From Bacillus sp. FJAT-42376 (GTDB lineage Bacteria; Bacillota; Bacilli; Bacillales; Bacillaceae), in contig NZ_CP033906.1 in assembly GCF_003816055.1 (NCBI RefSeq), forward strand, positions 992,001 to 1,056,000: a stretch of DNA of 64,000 bases. The letters run 5' to 3'. This document shows positions 34,215 through 42,915 of this stretch, one piece after another. How positions within the stretch are numbered: the first letter of the stretch is position 1; the number at the start of each line of letters is the position of its first letter. The position numbers and the translations under genes were made by a program. The notes beneath the pieces are model-generated. The model saw nothing but the letters and a program-made list of their open reading frames with translations. It did not search any database and was not told where the DNA came from.

Positions 34215-34805
34215 ATGAATTTAGAAGAACAGAAAAAGTTTATCCTGACAGGTCAAATGTACAACGATTTAACTCCTGAACTAATTAAGGCAAGAGAGGA
34301 TGCAGTTTTCCTTACAAATGAGTACAATAATAGCTTTAGCAAACCGCAGCATGAAAGGGAAGAGCTTTTAAAAAAGCTAGTGAAAAGCATGGGGAAAGGC
34401 GTTCATTTAGAACCGAATTTCAGATGTGAATTCGGGTTTAATATTACGATAGGGGATCATTTTTATGCTAATTTTGATTGCGTCATGCTGGACGGGGCAG
34501 ATATCCATATAGGGGACAATGTTTTGTTTGGACCTCGAGTTGGAATTTATACCTCGAATCATGCAATAGATCCTAAGGAAAGAGCCGCAGGCGGATGTTA
34601 TGCCAAGCCTGTACGTATTGGGGATAACGTGTGGATTGGTGCAGGCGTTCATATTAATCAAGGTGTAACGATTGGAGAAAATACAATCATTGGATCGGGC
34701 AGTGTGATTACAAAAAGTATTCCGGCTAATGTCATTGCAGCTGGTGTCCCATGTAAAGTAATCCGGGAAATTACAGAAGCCGACCGAACTGGATTTGTAG
34801 GATAA
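34215..34805 (+). CDS. Maltose O-acetyltransferase-type sugar acetyltransferase
   Basis: A 196-residue left-handed beta-helix enzyme of the hexapeptide-repeat family. The N-terminal helix region MNLEEQKKFILTGQMYNDLTPEL is typical of maltose and galactoside O-acetyltransferases. Hexapeptide coils follow (IGDHFYANFDCVMLDGADIHIGDNVLFGPRVGIYT). The catalytic histidine region is SNHAIDP. IGDNVWIGAGVHINQGVTIGENTIIGSGSVITK is the acetyl-CoA site. The ATG follows GGAGGAA. It acts on the 6-hydroxyl of a sugar; the acceptor is not predictable. Confidence 0.92.
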   Translation: MNLEEQKKFILTGQMYNDLTPELIKAREDAVFLTNEYNNSFSKPQHEREELLKKLVKSMGKGVHLEPNFRCEFGFNITIGDHFYANFDCVMLDGADIHIGDNVLFGPRVGIYTSNHAIDPKERAAGGCYAKPVRIGDNVWIGAGVHINQGVTIGENTIIGSGSVITKSIPANVIAAGVPCKVIREITEADRTGFVG

Positions 34806-34862
34806 GGGCGGTGTCAGACACCACCCGTTGTTTGTCGAAGAGAACGTCTTATCCTAGAGGGC

Positions 34863-35234
34863 TCATTTCCGGAAAAAATGCGTATAGTCCGCCTTTTCCT
34901 GAATATTAAACGCAATCACTTTCTCAAGCAATTCATAGTTAACCGGCTTATTCCAAGGAATGCGGAACAGTCCTTTTGTAAAACTGTATCCGGCGTTTGA
35001 AATATCACCGGCAAAGTGCGCGATTCCTGCTTCCTCGGGGGAAACGCTCAAGTGCTGCTTGGCAGTTGCAATACCAAGGATAAAGGTGCCGTGATCCGTG
35101 AACATGGGGGTATTCCATTTGATCTGCGGCTGCAGATTCGGGAACTGGTTTGAGATCCAGGATAGAATCTCTTCTGTCCGGCTGCGATGCTCGGAATTTT
35201 CAATGCCTGCTAAATAGTCTGTAAAAACGTCCAT
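34863..35234 (-). CDS. DUF1801 family protein (YdhG-type)
   Basis: A 123-residue protein of the DUF1801/YdhG group, a fold sometimes linked to iron carriage. Visible marks are [15 protein letters not shown], then [27 protein letters not shown] and [24 protein letters not shown] at 35234 is chosen because GGAGGAG is 6 bp before it. It lies 15 bp after a YCII-like gene on the same strand and should be co-transcribed. Confidence 0.85.
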   Translation of the reverse strand: MDVFTDYLAGIENSEHRSRTEEILSWISNQFPNLQPQIKWNTPMFTDHGTFILGIATAKQHLSVSPEEAGIAHFAGDISNAGYSFTKGLFRIPWNKPVNYELLEKVIAFNIQEKADYTHFFRK

Positions 35235-35249
35235 ATTTTTCTCCTCCAA

Positions 35250-35618
35250 TTATTGCTTCAAATAGTGAACAGGCCGGATTTCAATACGCCAGTCAAAGTG
35301 TTCACCTTCCGGGATTTGCACGGTTGGATGAAGGGAGGCTACCCGAATCGCATCCTCCATGTCCTTTGCTTCAAGAAGGAATACACTGCCCAGTGATTCT
35401 TCTGTTTTTGCACTTGAACTGTCCGTAACCACGATCTGCCCGTTCTCCCGCTGCAAACCGATCATTTCTAATTCGACACCAGCATCCATCCGGACCTGGC
35501 CGCTCCTGTAGAATTCATCAAGATGAGGCTGGCATTGACTCATAACCGCCTCAATCTCTGCCTTAGGACGGGCGTCCATTTTTGCTGAATTTAAGTAGCC
35601 TAAGCATAGGTACATCAT
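35250..35618 (-). CDS. YCII-like (DGPF domain) protein
   Basis: A 122-residue ferredoxin-fold protein of the YCII/DGPF family. MMYLCLGYLN at the start and GSVFLLEAKDMEDAIRVASLHP with IEIRPV at the end are typical. Many members are of unknown function and stand beside ECF sigma genes. The start at 35618 has GGAG 8 bp upstream. The pair with the DUF1801 gene resembles small stress or repair cassettes in bacilli. Confidence 0.8.
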   Translation of the reverse strand: MMYLCLGYLNSAKMDARPKAEIEAVMSQCQPHLDEFYRSGQVRMDAGVELEMIGLQRENGQIVVTDSSSAKTEESLGSVFLLEAKDMEDAIRVASLHPTVQIPEGEHFDWRIEIRPVHYLKQ

Positions 35619-35746
35619 GTTCATCGCTCCAATCTATCCCTATGATGATGAATGCCCAATTCCTATTGCCTGCAAAATGAATTCATTGCCACCCTGGATC
35701 CCAATGCTTGCTAAAACAATAAAAAGTCCAAATGTTTCTTCTCTGA

Positions 35747-36241
35747 TTAATTTTCAGAGGACCATTCTTTAGCTTGTGCTTTAATCATTCCGCCCAGTTC
35801 AGGTATATGGCCCGTGTCCTTTAATGCCTGCTGTGCATAATCCTTTGGAAACATCTTTTCAATCGAGGGTTGGTATTCCGATCCATCCCCGGGCTGTTTG
35901 TATTCCATGGCCTGATACTTGCCATTTTCTTTTTTGAGTTTAACCAATACAGGTGTAGAGTAGCCTGTTGCCCCAACTTTCTCCCCTTTATTGTAAACTT
36001 CATATTGGGTATACGTATATACAGAAATGACTCCGTCTTTTTCCCCGGCTCCATAGATTTTGTGAGCTTCAAATTCACGGGCGGATTTGGTATCAGTAAA
36101 GGAATTGGTCTTATCTAAAATTCCTGCTGAAACGGCTTCGTCCATTTCCTTGGTGATCTTTACTGGATTCCCGGCTTGAGCCGTGCTGCATCCTGCTATC
36201 CCAGCGGCTAATACAAATAAAATTGCCATTTCTGCTCTCAA
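35747..36241 (-). CDS. Lipoprotein, unknown function
   Basis: A 164-residue exported protein. TTG at 36241 with AGGAGG upstream gives a short lipoprotein signal, EMAILFVLAAGIAGC, with lipobox IAGC. A longer frame to 36313 has no ribosome binding site. The mature part carries two YTYTQYEVYNKGEK-type strands and an acidic C-terminus. No known domain. Upstream is the DinB gene at 36369, transcribed divergently. Confidence 0.65.
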   Translation of the reverse strand: MRAEMAILFVLAAGIAGCSTAQAGNPVKITKEMDEAVSAGILDKTNSFTDTKSAREFEAHKIYGAGEKDGVISVYTYTQYEVYNKGEKVGATGYSTPVLVKLKKENGKYQAMEYKQPGDGSEYQPSIEKMFPKDYAQQALKDTGHIPELGGMIKAQAKEWSSEN

Positions 36242-36368
36242 AACACTTTGCCTCCTATCTGTATTCACTAAATATTTTTTTAGAGCAATCGAACTTCGCG
36301 GTGCAGAAGACACACTTGGTCGATATTGGTATACTTTACCTGTTAGTAAATAAGGGGAGGAAATGGAA

Positions 36369-36845
36369 ATGGATGCTATTGATTTACTTGTTTTAAATTT
36401 TAAAGAAGTCAGACGCAGGAGTATAAAAGTATGGAAAGCGATTCCCCAAGAGAAGCTTGATTGGCGGCCGGATGAAAAGGCTCTTACTTGTGCTGAAATG
36501 ATTAGGCACGCAGTTGAAAGTGAATTTTTTTATCACCACATTCTCATCAGGAGGGGAAGTCAGTCGTTATCTGATTTAATCAATCCCTTTGAGGCGAAGG
36601 AATTTACAACCGTTGAAGATGAACTTGCATTCGCTCAGCCATACCGTGAAGAATTTTTAAAGTATGTTATGTCCATATCTGCAAATGATTTAGAAAACAT
36701 CCAAATTGATCGTTCGGATGCAGGCTACATCAGGACGCTTGGGGATATGTTATTGCGTATCGCTTACCACGAGTCTGTTCACACTGGTCAGCTGTTGGAC
36801 TATATGAGAACAATGGACATTGACCGCCCCAAGGTCTGGGATTAA
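36369..36845 (+). CDS. DinB family protein, second copy
   Basis: A 158-residue four-helix bundle protein. Histidines of the metal site are visible in IRHAVESEFFYHH and in the last-helix motif RIAYHESVHTGQLLDYM. The start at 36369 is 8 bp from GGGGAGG; an ATG at 36363 is too close. The protein is unrelated at the text level to the DinB copy at 17309 beyond the shared motifs. Function probably thiol transfer or unknown. Confidence 0.85.
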   Translation: MDAIDLLVLNFKEVRRRSIKVWKAIPQEKLDWRPDEKALTCAEMIRHAVESEFFYHHILIRRGSQSLSDLINPFEAKEFTTVEDELAFAQPYREEFLKYVMSISANDLENIQIDRSDAGYIRTLGDMLLRIAYHESVHTGQLLDYMRTMDIDRPKVWD

Positions 36846-36943
36846 TCATCGGTTTATGATTTCAGCTCAACTGAGCAATGACTCCTTCTTTTGAATGATG
36901 GACTAGAGAGTTTAGCTCAGCTGGGCATTTCCTGTAAGCCGCT

Positions 36944-37606
36944 TTATTGCGAATGGGAAATATTCTTATGTGATCCATCACAGGAAGGCATTTTTTGAGA
37001 ATATCCACATGTGCAGTCTCTTAATCCTTTTCCGTTCAGGATTTGTGGGATGTACTTTTCGACCCTTGATGCACGGGTTTTCGATTGTTTAGGTGCTGTA
37101 AAATAAACAATATAGGCTTTCTGCCGCCCTGGGGTCAATGCGTCAAAAGCTGTTTTTAAAGAAGGAAGCTCATCTAATTTGTTCTGAAATTCCTCTGGAA
37201 CCGTGTATTCGGTCTTCTCTTTTCCTTTCACGGACAGACCGGCTTTTTCCACTTCGATCGCTTCATGAATGTATTCTTTCAGAAGCGCTTCTCTATCGGC
37301 AATTTCCTGAACGCTTGTGAAACGGATTTGGCGCGCCGCCTGCGTATTCTCCGTCTGCTGAATCAGAATGCCATGGGGGTCTTTGAGTAAAGCCCCCTTA
37401 TGGAACAGAAGGGCGCAATATTCTTTGAAACCATGGATTAAAACGACGTTTTTCCCGTCAAGTGTGTAACATGGATGCATCCATTTGAAATCTTCTGTAA
37501 GCCCGCAATCTAGAACCAATTTTCTCAGGGTCTCATATTCTTTCTTCCACTTGTCGGCTTTGCTGAGAAACTCATCCGCCTTAGGATGGGTCCGGCTGGT
37601 TGTCAT
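36944..37606 (-). CDS. YdeI family protein with C-terminal CDGSH iron-sulphur motif
   Basis: A 220-residue protein. Residues about 1-185 match the YdeI/DUF1801-like fold (FKWMHPCYTLDGKNVVLIHGFK, LTPGRQKAYIVYFTAPKQSKTRASRVEKYIPQIL). The tail carries C198-T-C200-G-Y-S-Q-K-M-P-S-C209-D-G-S-H213. This fits the C-x-C-x2-S-x3-P-x-C-D-G-S-H pattern of CDGSH proteins, which bind a [2Fe-2S] cluster with three cysteines and one histidine. The whole motif is intact. The cluster role (redox or iron sensing) is unknown. Confidence 0.85.
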   Translation of the reverse strand: MTTSRTHPKADEFLSKADKWKKEYETLRKLVLDCGLTEDFKWMHPCYTLDGKNVVLIHGFKEYCALLFHKGALLKDPHGILIQQTENTQAARQIRFTSVQEIADREALLKEYIHEAIEVEKAGLSVKGKEKTEYTVPEEFQNKLDELPSLKTAFDALTPGRQKAYIVYFTAPKQSKTRASRVEKYIPQILNGKGLRDCTCGYSQKMPSCDGSHKNISHSQ

Positions 37607-37682
37607 TCAAAAACCCCCTCTAACAAAAAGTAATCTTTATTGGAACTTCAAGATGGACATTCTATATCCTTCTTTTCTGATG

Positions 37683-37714
37683 AAAAAAAGGAGTGTACGC
37701 AACCACTCCTTCCT
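37683..37714 (-). terminator. Terminator downstream of the small minus-strand gene
   Basis: AAGGAGTG / CACTCCTT stem with a run of Ts on the minus strand (37683-37689). Confidence 0.75.
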
Positions 37715-37723
37715 CATGAAAAC

Positions 37724-37927
37724 TCACGAGTTAAATCCATTCCCCTTCTCGATCCCTTCAATCGCCTTCAATATGATGGGATCGAAGTCCAGTGACTCAA
37801 GCAGCGCGATTCCTTCTACCAGTACGAGCGCTAAGGCAGCCGCCTGTTCATTCGACTCTCCTTCTCCCGTTTTTATGGTTTTTCTGTAAAATGCATAAAA
37901 GCTGTCGGGAAAATCTGGTTGAAGCAA
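37724..37927 (-). CDS. Small acidic protein, possibly 5'-truncated
   Basis: 67 residues: FYAFYRKTIKTGEGESNEQAA, then ALALVLVEGIALLESLDFDPIILKAIEGIEKG. A true terminator follows, so this is probably a real gene end. But the only possible start is a TTG without ribosome binding site, and a stop in frame lies just upstream. The N-terminal part may have been lost. No domain is recognised. Confidence 0.45.
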   Translation of the reverse strand: MLQPDFPDSFYAFYRKTIKTGEGESNEQAAALALVLVEGIALLESLDFDPIILKAIEGIEKGNGFNS

Positions 37928-38262
37928 ATAGGGAAAAAGAAATCATGGGGTCCATCAATATTACGTTTATCAATGACGAACCCGATATAAGAATTCCGGT
38001 TCCTGCTATTCCGGGGTAAGAGGGTCCAACTTCAAATGCTAATGAGGGAAGCGGGAAAAGCGCTTTCCTTTTTTGAATTCCAATCCTTTGCAGAAGGACC
38101 ATCAGGCTAAAAACGGCATGTTCAGTCCATCCACTAAGCTTCAGATGACTGTGGATAAGTTTTGCTGAGCAGCATGTTTCCACAGTTTAATAACAGGCCG
38201 TGTAATAGGAATTTAAAAGTTTAATGAAATCGATTTATCCACACTGTTGAGAGAATGATCTT
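37928..38262. other. Gap, mostly decayed DNA
   Basis: A 24-codon plus-strand frame (37945-38019, ending IPVPAIPG) has a weak GGGA site and no known family. Otherwise the region shows no gene. It may hold the lost front of the gene at 37724. Confidence 0.35.
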
Positions 38263-39132
38263 TTAACCAAAAACTTGTGCAGCAATACCATACAAATGGC
38301 TGTTTCTAGTAGGCATGCTATCAGAATGGATGATCATGACTGGAGGCTGGCTGACTTTTTCAAAACCGCTGTTTCTTAAGTGATTCATAAACCTCTCATT
38401 CCTGGCTGGCAGATCAATCCTTAGCTTTCCCTTGTGATTAAGGGCCAATTGATGAAGCAGATAGGCGGCTGCTCTGTCATTCGGGGCAACAATCGGACCT
38501 AAAAGTAAATGGCATGGCCCTAAGACAGAAAGACCGAAACCAAGCACGTCTCCCATTTCATTTTTCAATACAAGAGATTGATGGGACTGTTTTATTCTAT
38601 TTGTAAGGAATTTCCGCCGAAAATCGCCAAATGCAAATTTGTCTAATTCGAAAACTTTTTCAAACTCATCATCCTGTAAAACCTCTGCTTTTAATCCTTC
38701 ATCAGGAAAACCATCAGAAGGTACATAATTCATACAAATGAATTTATGTACATCATCGACGACTTTGAATCCCATTTTTTCATACATAGGCTTGCCTTCA
38801 GGTGTAGCAATCAGCATAATCGATGTTTGAGCAGATACAGAATCTATACATGCCTTAGTCGTGTCTTTTCCAAGACCTTGTCCTCTATATCCCGGATTTA
38901 CAATGACCATCCCGATCGAAGCTAAATCAGTGTCGTAAGGAATGATTGCGGCGCTTGATACAATTTGGCCCAACTCATTTTTATGTCCAAAAATTTTTCC
39001 GCAAGATAAAATGGTCTGAATATCGCTTCTGTCATAATCCCACCCTATGGACTGCGATAAAGATAGTAATCCTTCAATATCATTCTCACCGAAAATATGC
39101 AGCTTAAGATGATTTTTGGAATAGGTAACCAT
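38263..39132 (-). CDS. GNAT N-acetyltransferase, two-domain (YitH/HolE-like)
   Basis: A 289-residue protein with two GNAT-like halves. The first (residues about 1-125) has IGMVIVNPGYRGQGLGKDTTKAC, the acetyl-CoA binding loop R-G-Q-G-L-G. The second (about 145-289) is a divergent Acetyltransf_18-like lobe ending FMNHLRNSGFEKV and GIAAQVFG. The start at 39132 is 5 bp after GAAGGAG; a longer frame to 39195 has no site. Substrate unknown. Confidence 0.87.
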   Translation of the reverse strand: MVTYSKNHLKLHIFGENDIEGLLSLSQSIGWDYDRSDIQTILSCGKIFGHKNELGQIVSSAAIIPYDTDLASIGMVIVNPGYRGQGLGKDTTKACIDSVSAQTSIMLIATPEGKPMYEKMGFKVVDDVHKFICMNYVPSDGFPDEGLKAEVLQDDEFEKVFELDKFAFGDFRRKFLTNRIKQSHQSLVLKNEMGDVLGFGLSVLGPCHLLLGPIVAPNDRAAAYLLHQLALNHKGKLRIDLPARNERFMNHLRNSGFEKVSQPPVMIIHSDSMPTRNSHLYGIAAQVFG

Positions 39133-39400
39133 AGTAACTCCTTCACTAGTTTTGTCATTTAAATTTAACCTGTTTAATTTGTTATAAAAAGACACTTGAT
39201 TGAATGAACCTGTCTGTTTTGGATGGAGGTGGATAATTAGATCCTATCTTTATTAAGTTCGTTTCTGCAATTGAATTTCTTTGCGAATTTTTCCACAGCT
39301 TATTAACAGTTAGCACAAAAGGACTGCCAAGCTCAGTTTATAAATGATCCACAATCCTGATATAATTGGGAAGAGTAGAATTCATCAAAAAGGGATGAGT

Positions 39401-39958
39401 ATGCCTAAAGAAAACCATGTATCCATTGAAGAGTATTATAAACGCGAACAAAGTGATACGCTGATGGAATTTATAAATGGAGGAGTATTCATGACTCCTT
39501 TTCCATCAACCATTCACCAGCGAATTTCAGGCCGCTTATTTGTGCAGCTGTACCAGCTTTTAGAAGGAAAAGAGTGTGAAGTCTTTCATGCTCCGTTTGA
39601 TATTGAATGATCGAAAGAAGAAAGATCGGAAAACAAAGTGGTTATTCCCGATCTTTCGGTCATCTGTGATAAATCCGGGTTAAGTGAGAGTAGATATACT
39701 GGAATTCCTGCTTTAATTATAGAAATTATTAGTCCCTCCAACCAATCGCATGACTTGGTAACGAAGTTAAATCTGTATATGCAGTACGGGGTCCAGGAAT
39801 ACTGGATTGTGAATCCGCTCATTCATACGATCCAGGTTTACACGCTTTCTAAAAATGAGCAATATGTGCAAACAGATGTAGTGAAAGAAATAGGGATTAT
39901 TCAATCGAGTTTGTTTGAAGAGTTTTATGTAGATGCGAAAGTCTTGTTCAAGCAATAA
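39401..39958 (+). pseudogene. Uma2-type endonuclease gene broken by an in-frame TGA
   Basis: MPKENHVSIEEYYKREQSD through HAPFDIE ends in TGA at 39608-39610. The same frame continues with SKEERSEN and then the family core: IPDLSVICD, GIPALIIEIISPSNQSHD and YGVQEYWIVNP. Together they make one Uma2 (DUF820) PD-(D/E)xK-like protein of about 185 residues. The acidic and lysine residues of the active site (PDLSVIC, LIIEIISP) lie after the stop. A TGG-to-TGA change would explain it. Confidence 0.85.
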
Positions 39959-39983
39959 AAATGCCTTTTTGGGGCTTTTTTTT
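39959..39983 (+). terminator. Weak terminator after the Uma2 pseudogene
   Basis: GCCTTTTTGGGGC followed by eight Ts. The stem is short. Confidence 0.5.
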
Positions 39984-40053
39984 GTTAGATTGGAAAATCA
40001 CTCTTTCCCCAAACCGCCCATAGAATACATATCAGCGATTATGGGGGGAAGCT

Positions 40054-40773
40054 ATGTACACTTATGATGCTAGAGCCAGTCAGCCGCAGGTTGTCGCGTT
40101 TGCGAGGAAAGATGTCACAGGGGACCGGGTGCCGGACAATGTGTATTTGACCGGGATTAAAACAGCAGACAGTCCATTTATTCAAAACATCACGCTTCTT
40201 GTACAGGATGGAAGAACGGGTGCAGCCACAAGGGTTCAGCTCAAGGAAAATGCCGGCTACAACCCGACCCTGTTTCTCGGGGATTTTACAGGGGATGGCA
40301 TTGCCGATATTTTGATCAGGATCGAATCGGGTGGAAGCGGTGCGTTTACGTATGATGATCTTTATTCGTTTCTCCAAAATAAACCCCGGCTGCTTTTTGA
40401 TTCCCAGAGGTATAACGGACAGTTCGAATATGAGGTCACGTATCAGGATGATTACAAGGTGAAACTGGTGAGCAAGACAAACAATCAGACTTACCTGATC
40501 GATATTTCTTTAAGGGATCCAGAGTATTTGAATGAAATCTATGACCGGAACGGCAAGCTGAAAACGCCTATAGAGGGATTCGTCAATCCATTGAGCGGCC
40601 TGTATCCTGTGGATTTTGATTCGAATGGAGTGTATGAATTGCTGGCGTATCAAAAGGCGGCGGGAAGATACAATGCGGACGCCCTGGGATATGTCCAGAA
40701 TACGCTGGCATGGAAATCGGACCGGTTTGTGCTGCAAAATCAGTATGTAGCGATTTTTGGAGAGGGTCAATGA
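40054..40773 (+). CDS. VCBS/FG-GAP-type repeat protein
   Basis: A 239-residue protein without a signal peptide. Two calcium-binding-like blades are visible: ARKDVTGDRVPDNVYLTG and GDFTGDGIADILIRIESGG, each with D-x-T-G-D-x-x-x-D loops. A third, PVDFDSNGVYELLAY, is shorter. This is the layout of FG-GAP/VCBS beta-propeller proteins. Similar proteins in bacilli are sometimes spore-coat associated, but that is a guess. GGGGGGAAG precedes the ATG. Confidence 0.75.
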   Translation: MYTYDARASQPQVVAFARKDVTGDRVPDNVYLTGIKTADSPFIQNITLLVQDGRTGAATRVQLKENAGYNPTLFLGDFTGDGIADILIRIESGGSGAFTYDDLYSFLQNKPRLLFDSQRYNGQFEYEVTYQDDYKVKLVSKTNNQTYLIDISLRDPEYLNEIYDRNGKLKTPIEGFVNPLSGLYPVDFDSNGVYELLAYQKAAGRYNADALGYVQNTLAWKSDRFVLQNQYVAIFGEGQ

Positions 40774-40775
40774 AG

Positions 40776-40804
40776 GCTTCCTGACATGGGAAGTTCTTTT
40801 TTTT
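40776..40804 (+). terminator. Terminator after the VCBS gene
   Basis: CTTCC tgacat GGGAAG stem followed by TTCTTTTTTTT. Confidence 0.75.
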
Positions 40805-40811
40805 AGGTAAA

Positions 40812-40892
40812 AAAACGACACATTTATCGTTTTTATTGACAGGCAAAACCAATCTGTTTTATATTGATAAACAACAACGATGTCGTTTTTAA
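40812..40892 (+). promoter_or_regulatory. Promoter with two operator-like palindromes for the GT1-TetR operon
   Basis: TTGACA (40836-40841), 17-bp spacer, TTATAT (40859-40864). The site AAAACGACACATTTATCGTTTT lies just before the -35, and AACGATGTCGTT just after the -10 (40876-40887). Both share CGA/TCG half-sites. The TetR protein encoded as the second gene is the obvious binder. Confidence 0.6.
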
Positions 40893-40911
40893 TCTCGAGG
40901 AGGTTATATAG

Positions 40912-42201
40912 ATGCTGATTAGCATGCTGTCCACAGGTACCCGCGGGGATACACAGCCGTTTATTGCATTGGGGCTGGAGCTGAAGAAAAAGGGTTTTCA
41001 AGTTCGAATTGCAGCGTCACAATCGTATCGCACTCTTATAGAGGGGTACGGGTTTGATTTTGCTCCGCTCCGGGGAGATGTGGCGAAAATTATCGAGAGC
41101 GGGATGGTAAAAGAAGCAGACAATCCGCTCGCATTTTTTACGAGCCTGAAAAACGAAGAATTGATGGACTTAATGATAGAGAGTCAGGAAGATTTGCATA
41201 AAGCGTGCGACGGTTCGGATGCGATTGTGTACCACCCGGGCGCCTCCATTGGATACTTTGCCGCAAAGGAAATGGGAATTCCGAGCATTTTGGCTTCGCC
41301 TTTTCCGATGACGCCAACGAATGAATACCCGGCGATAATCTTTTATGACCGCGTCCGTTTCGGTAAAATGATCAATAAAGTGACCCACCGGATTTTTGAA
41401 ATGGGGTTCTGGAAGATGTCGAACCCGGCTTTAAAGATGTATTGGAAAAAGAGGTACGGAAAGCTTCCGGAAGGATTCGGGAGTCCTTATCCAAGGCAGC
41501 GTACGAAAGAAAGTCCAACGCTTGTCTCCTTAAGTCCGAGTGTGTTTCCGGTTCCGCGTGACTGGCCAAACCATGTCTATTCATTCGGGTATTGGTTTAT
41601 TGAAGACCATGAAGAGTATGAGCCTTCTGAGGAACTGCAGCAGTTCTTAAAGAACGGAGAGCCCCCGGTTTATGTCGGGTTCGGAAGCGTCGGGGGCAAG
41701 GATCAGGCGGCCGAAGCGACAGAACGTGTCGTTAAAGCGCTCAAGACTGCGGGAAAACGGGGATTGATTCATACAGGCGGAGGGCTGGAAAAGGGAGAGA
41801 ATACGAAGGACCTCTTCTTTTTCAACGGCGCTCCCCATGAGTGGCTGTTCCCGCAGATGTCCGGTGTTGTTCATCACGGAGGAGCCGGGACGACGGCCGC
41901 CGCTTTAAGGGCAGGGGTTCCTCAGGCTGTCATTCCATTTGGAAATGACCAGTTCGCATGGGGGAAAAGGATGAATGAACTGGGTGTCAGCGCAAAGGCG
42001 ATTCCACGGAAGGAATTAACCGCAGAAAAATTGGCCGATACGATTCTTTACTCCCAGACAGGCGAAGTTCTGGCTAAAGCGAAGGAAATAGGGGAGAGAG
42101 TGAGAGCTGAAAAAGGAGCTGAAAAGGCAGCGAATCTGATCATGAAGACGATTCATACCTTTAATGACAAGGAGAAGATGGTTCATGCCGAAAGTAAATG
42201 A
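40912..42201 (+). CDS. GT1 family glycosyltransferase (MGT/YjiC-like)
   Basis: A 429-residue GT-B fold enzyme using a nucleotide sugar. The N-lobe starts MLISMLSTGTRGDTQPFIALG, with the GDTQP acceptor-site motif of UGT/sterol and macrolide glucosyltransferases. The C-lobe has VYVGFGSVGG, then HEWLFPQMSGVVHHGGAGTTAAALRAGVPQAVIPFGNDQFAWG, the donor-sugar signature. GAGGAGG precedes the ATG. It is the first gene of an operon with a TetR regulator, which overlaps it. Relatives inactivate macrolides or flavonoids by glucosylation; whether it serves detoxification or lipid synthesis is open. Confidence 0.92.
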   Translation: MLISMLSTGTRGDTQPFIALGLELKKKGFQVRIAASQSYRTLIEGYGFDFAPLRGDVAKIIESGMVKEADNPLAFFTSLKNEELMDLMIESQEDLHKACDGSDAIVYHPGASIGYFAAKEMGIPSILASPFPMTPTNEYPAIIFYDRVRFGKMINKVTHRIFEMGFWKMSNPALKMYWKKRYGKLPEGFGSPYPRQRTKESPTLVSLSPSVFPVPRDWPNHVYSFGYWFIEDHEEYEPSEELQQFLKNGEPPVYVGFGSVGGKDQAAEATERVVKALKTAGKRGLIHTGGGLEKGENTKDLFFFNGAPHEWLFPQMSGVVHHGGAGTTAAALRAGVPQAVIPFGNDQFAWGKRMNELGVSAKAIPRKELTAEKLADTILYSQTGEVLAKAKEIGERVRAEKGAEKAANLIMKTIHTFNDKEKMVHAESK

Positions 42202-42820
42202 GGAACACCTGCAAAAAAAGAAACAAGAGATTCTTGCCGCGGCGAAGCGTGTATGCAGCACAAAGCCCATCTATGAAGTAGCCATGCGGGATATCGTCAT
42301 CGAATCCGGGATGAGCCAGGGCGGGGTGTATAAATATTTTTCCGGTATTGATGATGTATTTGCGGCTCTGCTCAACAAGGAGAGTCTTAGTCATTCTGTA
42401 AAAGAAAAGGTGGACGGCCTGGTAAAGGATGAGAAAGAGCCGATGGATAAGCTGGAAGCTTTCCTCCTTTATATAGGGGAGTATATCCGGGAATCGTTGA
42501 CGGAGCATGGATCCTTCTTTTATGAGCTTCAGGCCATGTACGGAAAAGACCCTGAACGCTTCAAAAAAGTGAAAGATCAGCTGGACGATGTCTCGAATCT
42601 GCAGTATATTCACGGACAGTTCAGCGCATTTCTGACCAGTCAAATAGAGAAAGCGGTCTTTCATCCCCGCCTTCCGCAAGAGGATATCCAGTCCTTGATC
42701 GAAACATACCTGTCCGGCATGGTCCACCAGCCTGGGGTGGCCCAAAGACATGCGGAGATCAGCAGAAAAATAGCCATCTTATTGTCTGCACTGAAGGAGT
42801 TATTGAATTCAGGCATGTAA
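42185..42820 (+). CDS. TetR family transcriptional regulator
   Basis: A 211-residue regulator. Residues 8-60 form the helix-turn-helix (HLQKKKQEILAAAKRV, then AMRDIVIESGMSQGGVYKYFSG). The C-terminal all-helical part binds a ligand. ATG at 42185 is chosen over 42164 because AAGGAGAAG is upstream. It overlaps the glycosyltransferase gene by 17 bp, so its level follows the enzyme. It probably represses the shared promoter until the glycosyl acceptor binds. Confidence 0.92.
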   Translation: MPKVNEEHLQKKKQEILAAAKRVCSTKPIYEVAMRDIVIESGMSQGGVYKYFSGIDDVFAALLNKESLSHSVKEKVDGLVKDEKEPMDKLEAFLLYIGEYIRESLTEHGSFFYELQAMYGKDPERFKKVKDQLDDVSNLQYIHGQFSAFLTSQIEKAVFHPRLPQEDIQSLIETYLSGMVHQPGVAQRHAEISRKIAILLSALKELLNSGM

Positions 42821-42915
42821 CTGCTGATCAGGGACAGAAACATCAAATTCCTCTTTCTATTTTTTTCGCTTATTCGTATAATATCAACGGATGAGGAAAA
42901 TAGGGGGTCGTACGA

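Noticed and set aside
39608..39610. Selenocysteine codon in the Uma2 gene
   Set aside because: No SECIS-like hairpin after the TGA and no reason for selenocysteine in this family. A nonsense mutation is simpler.
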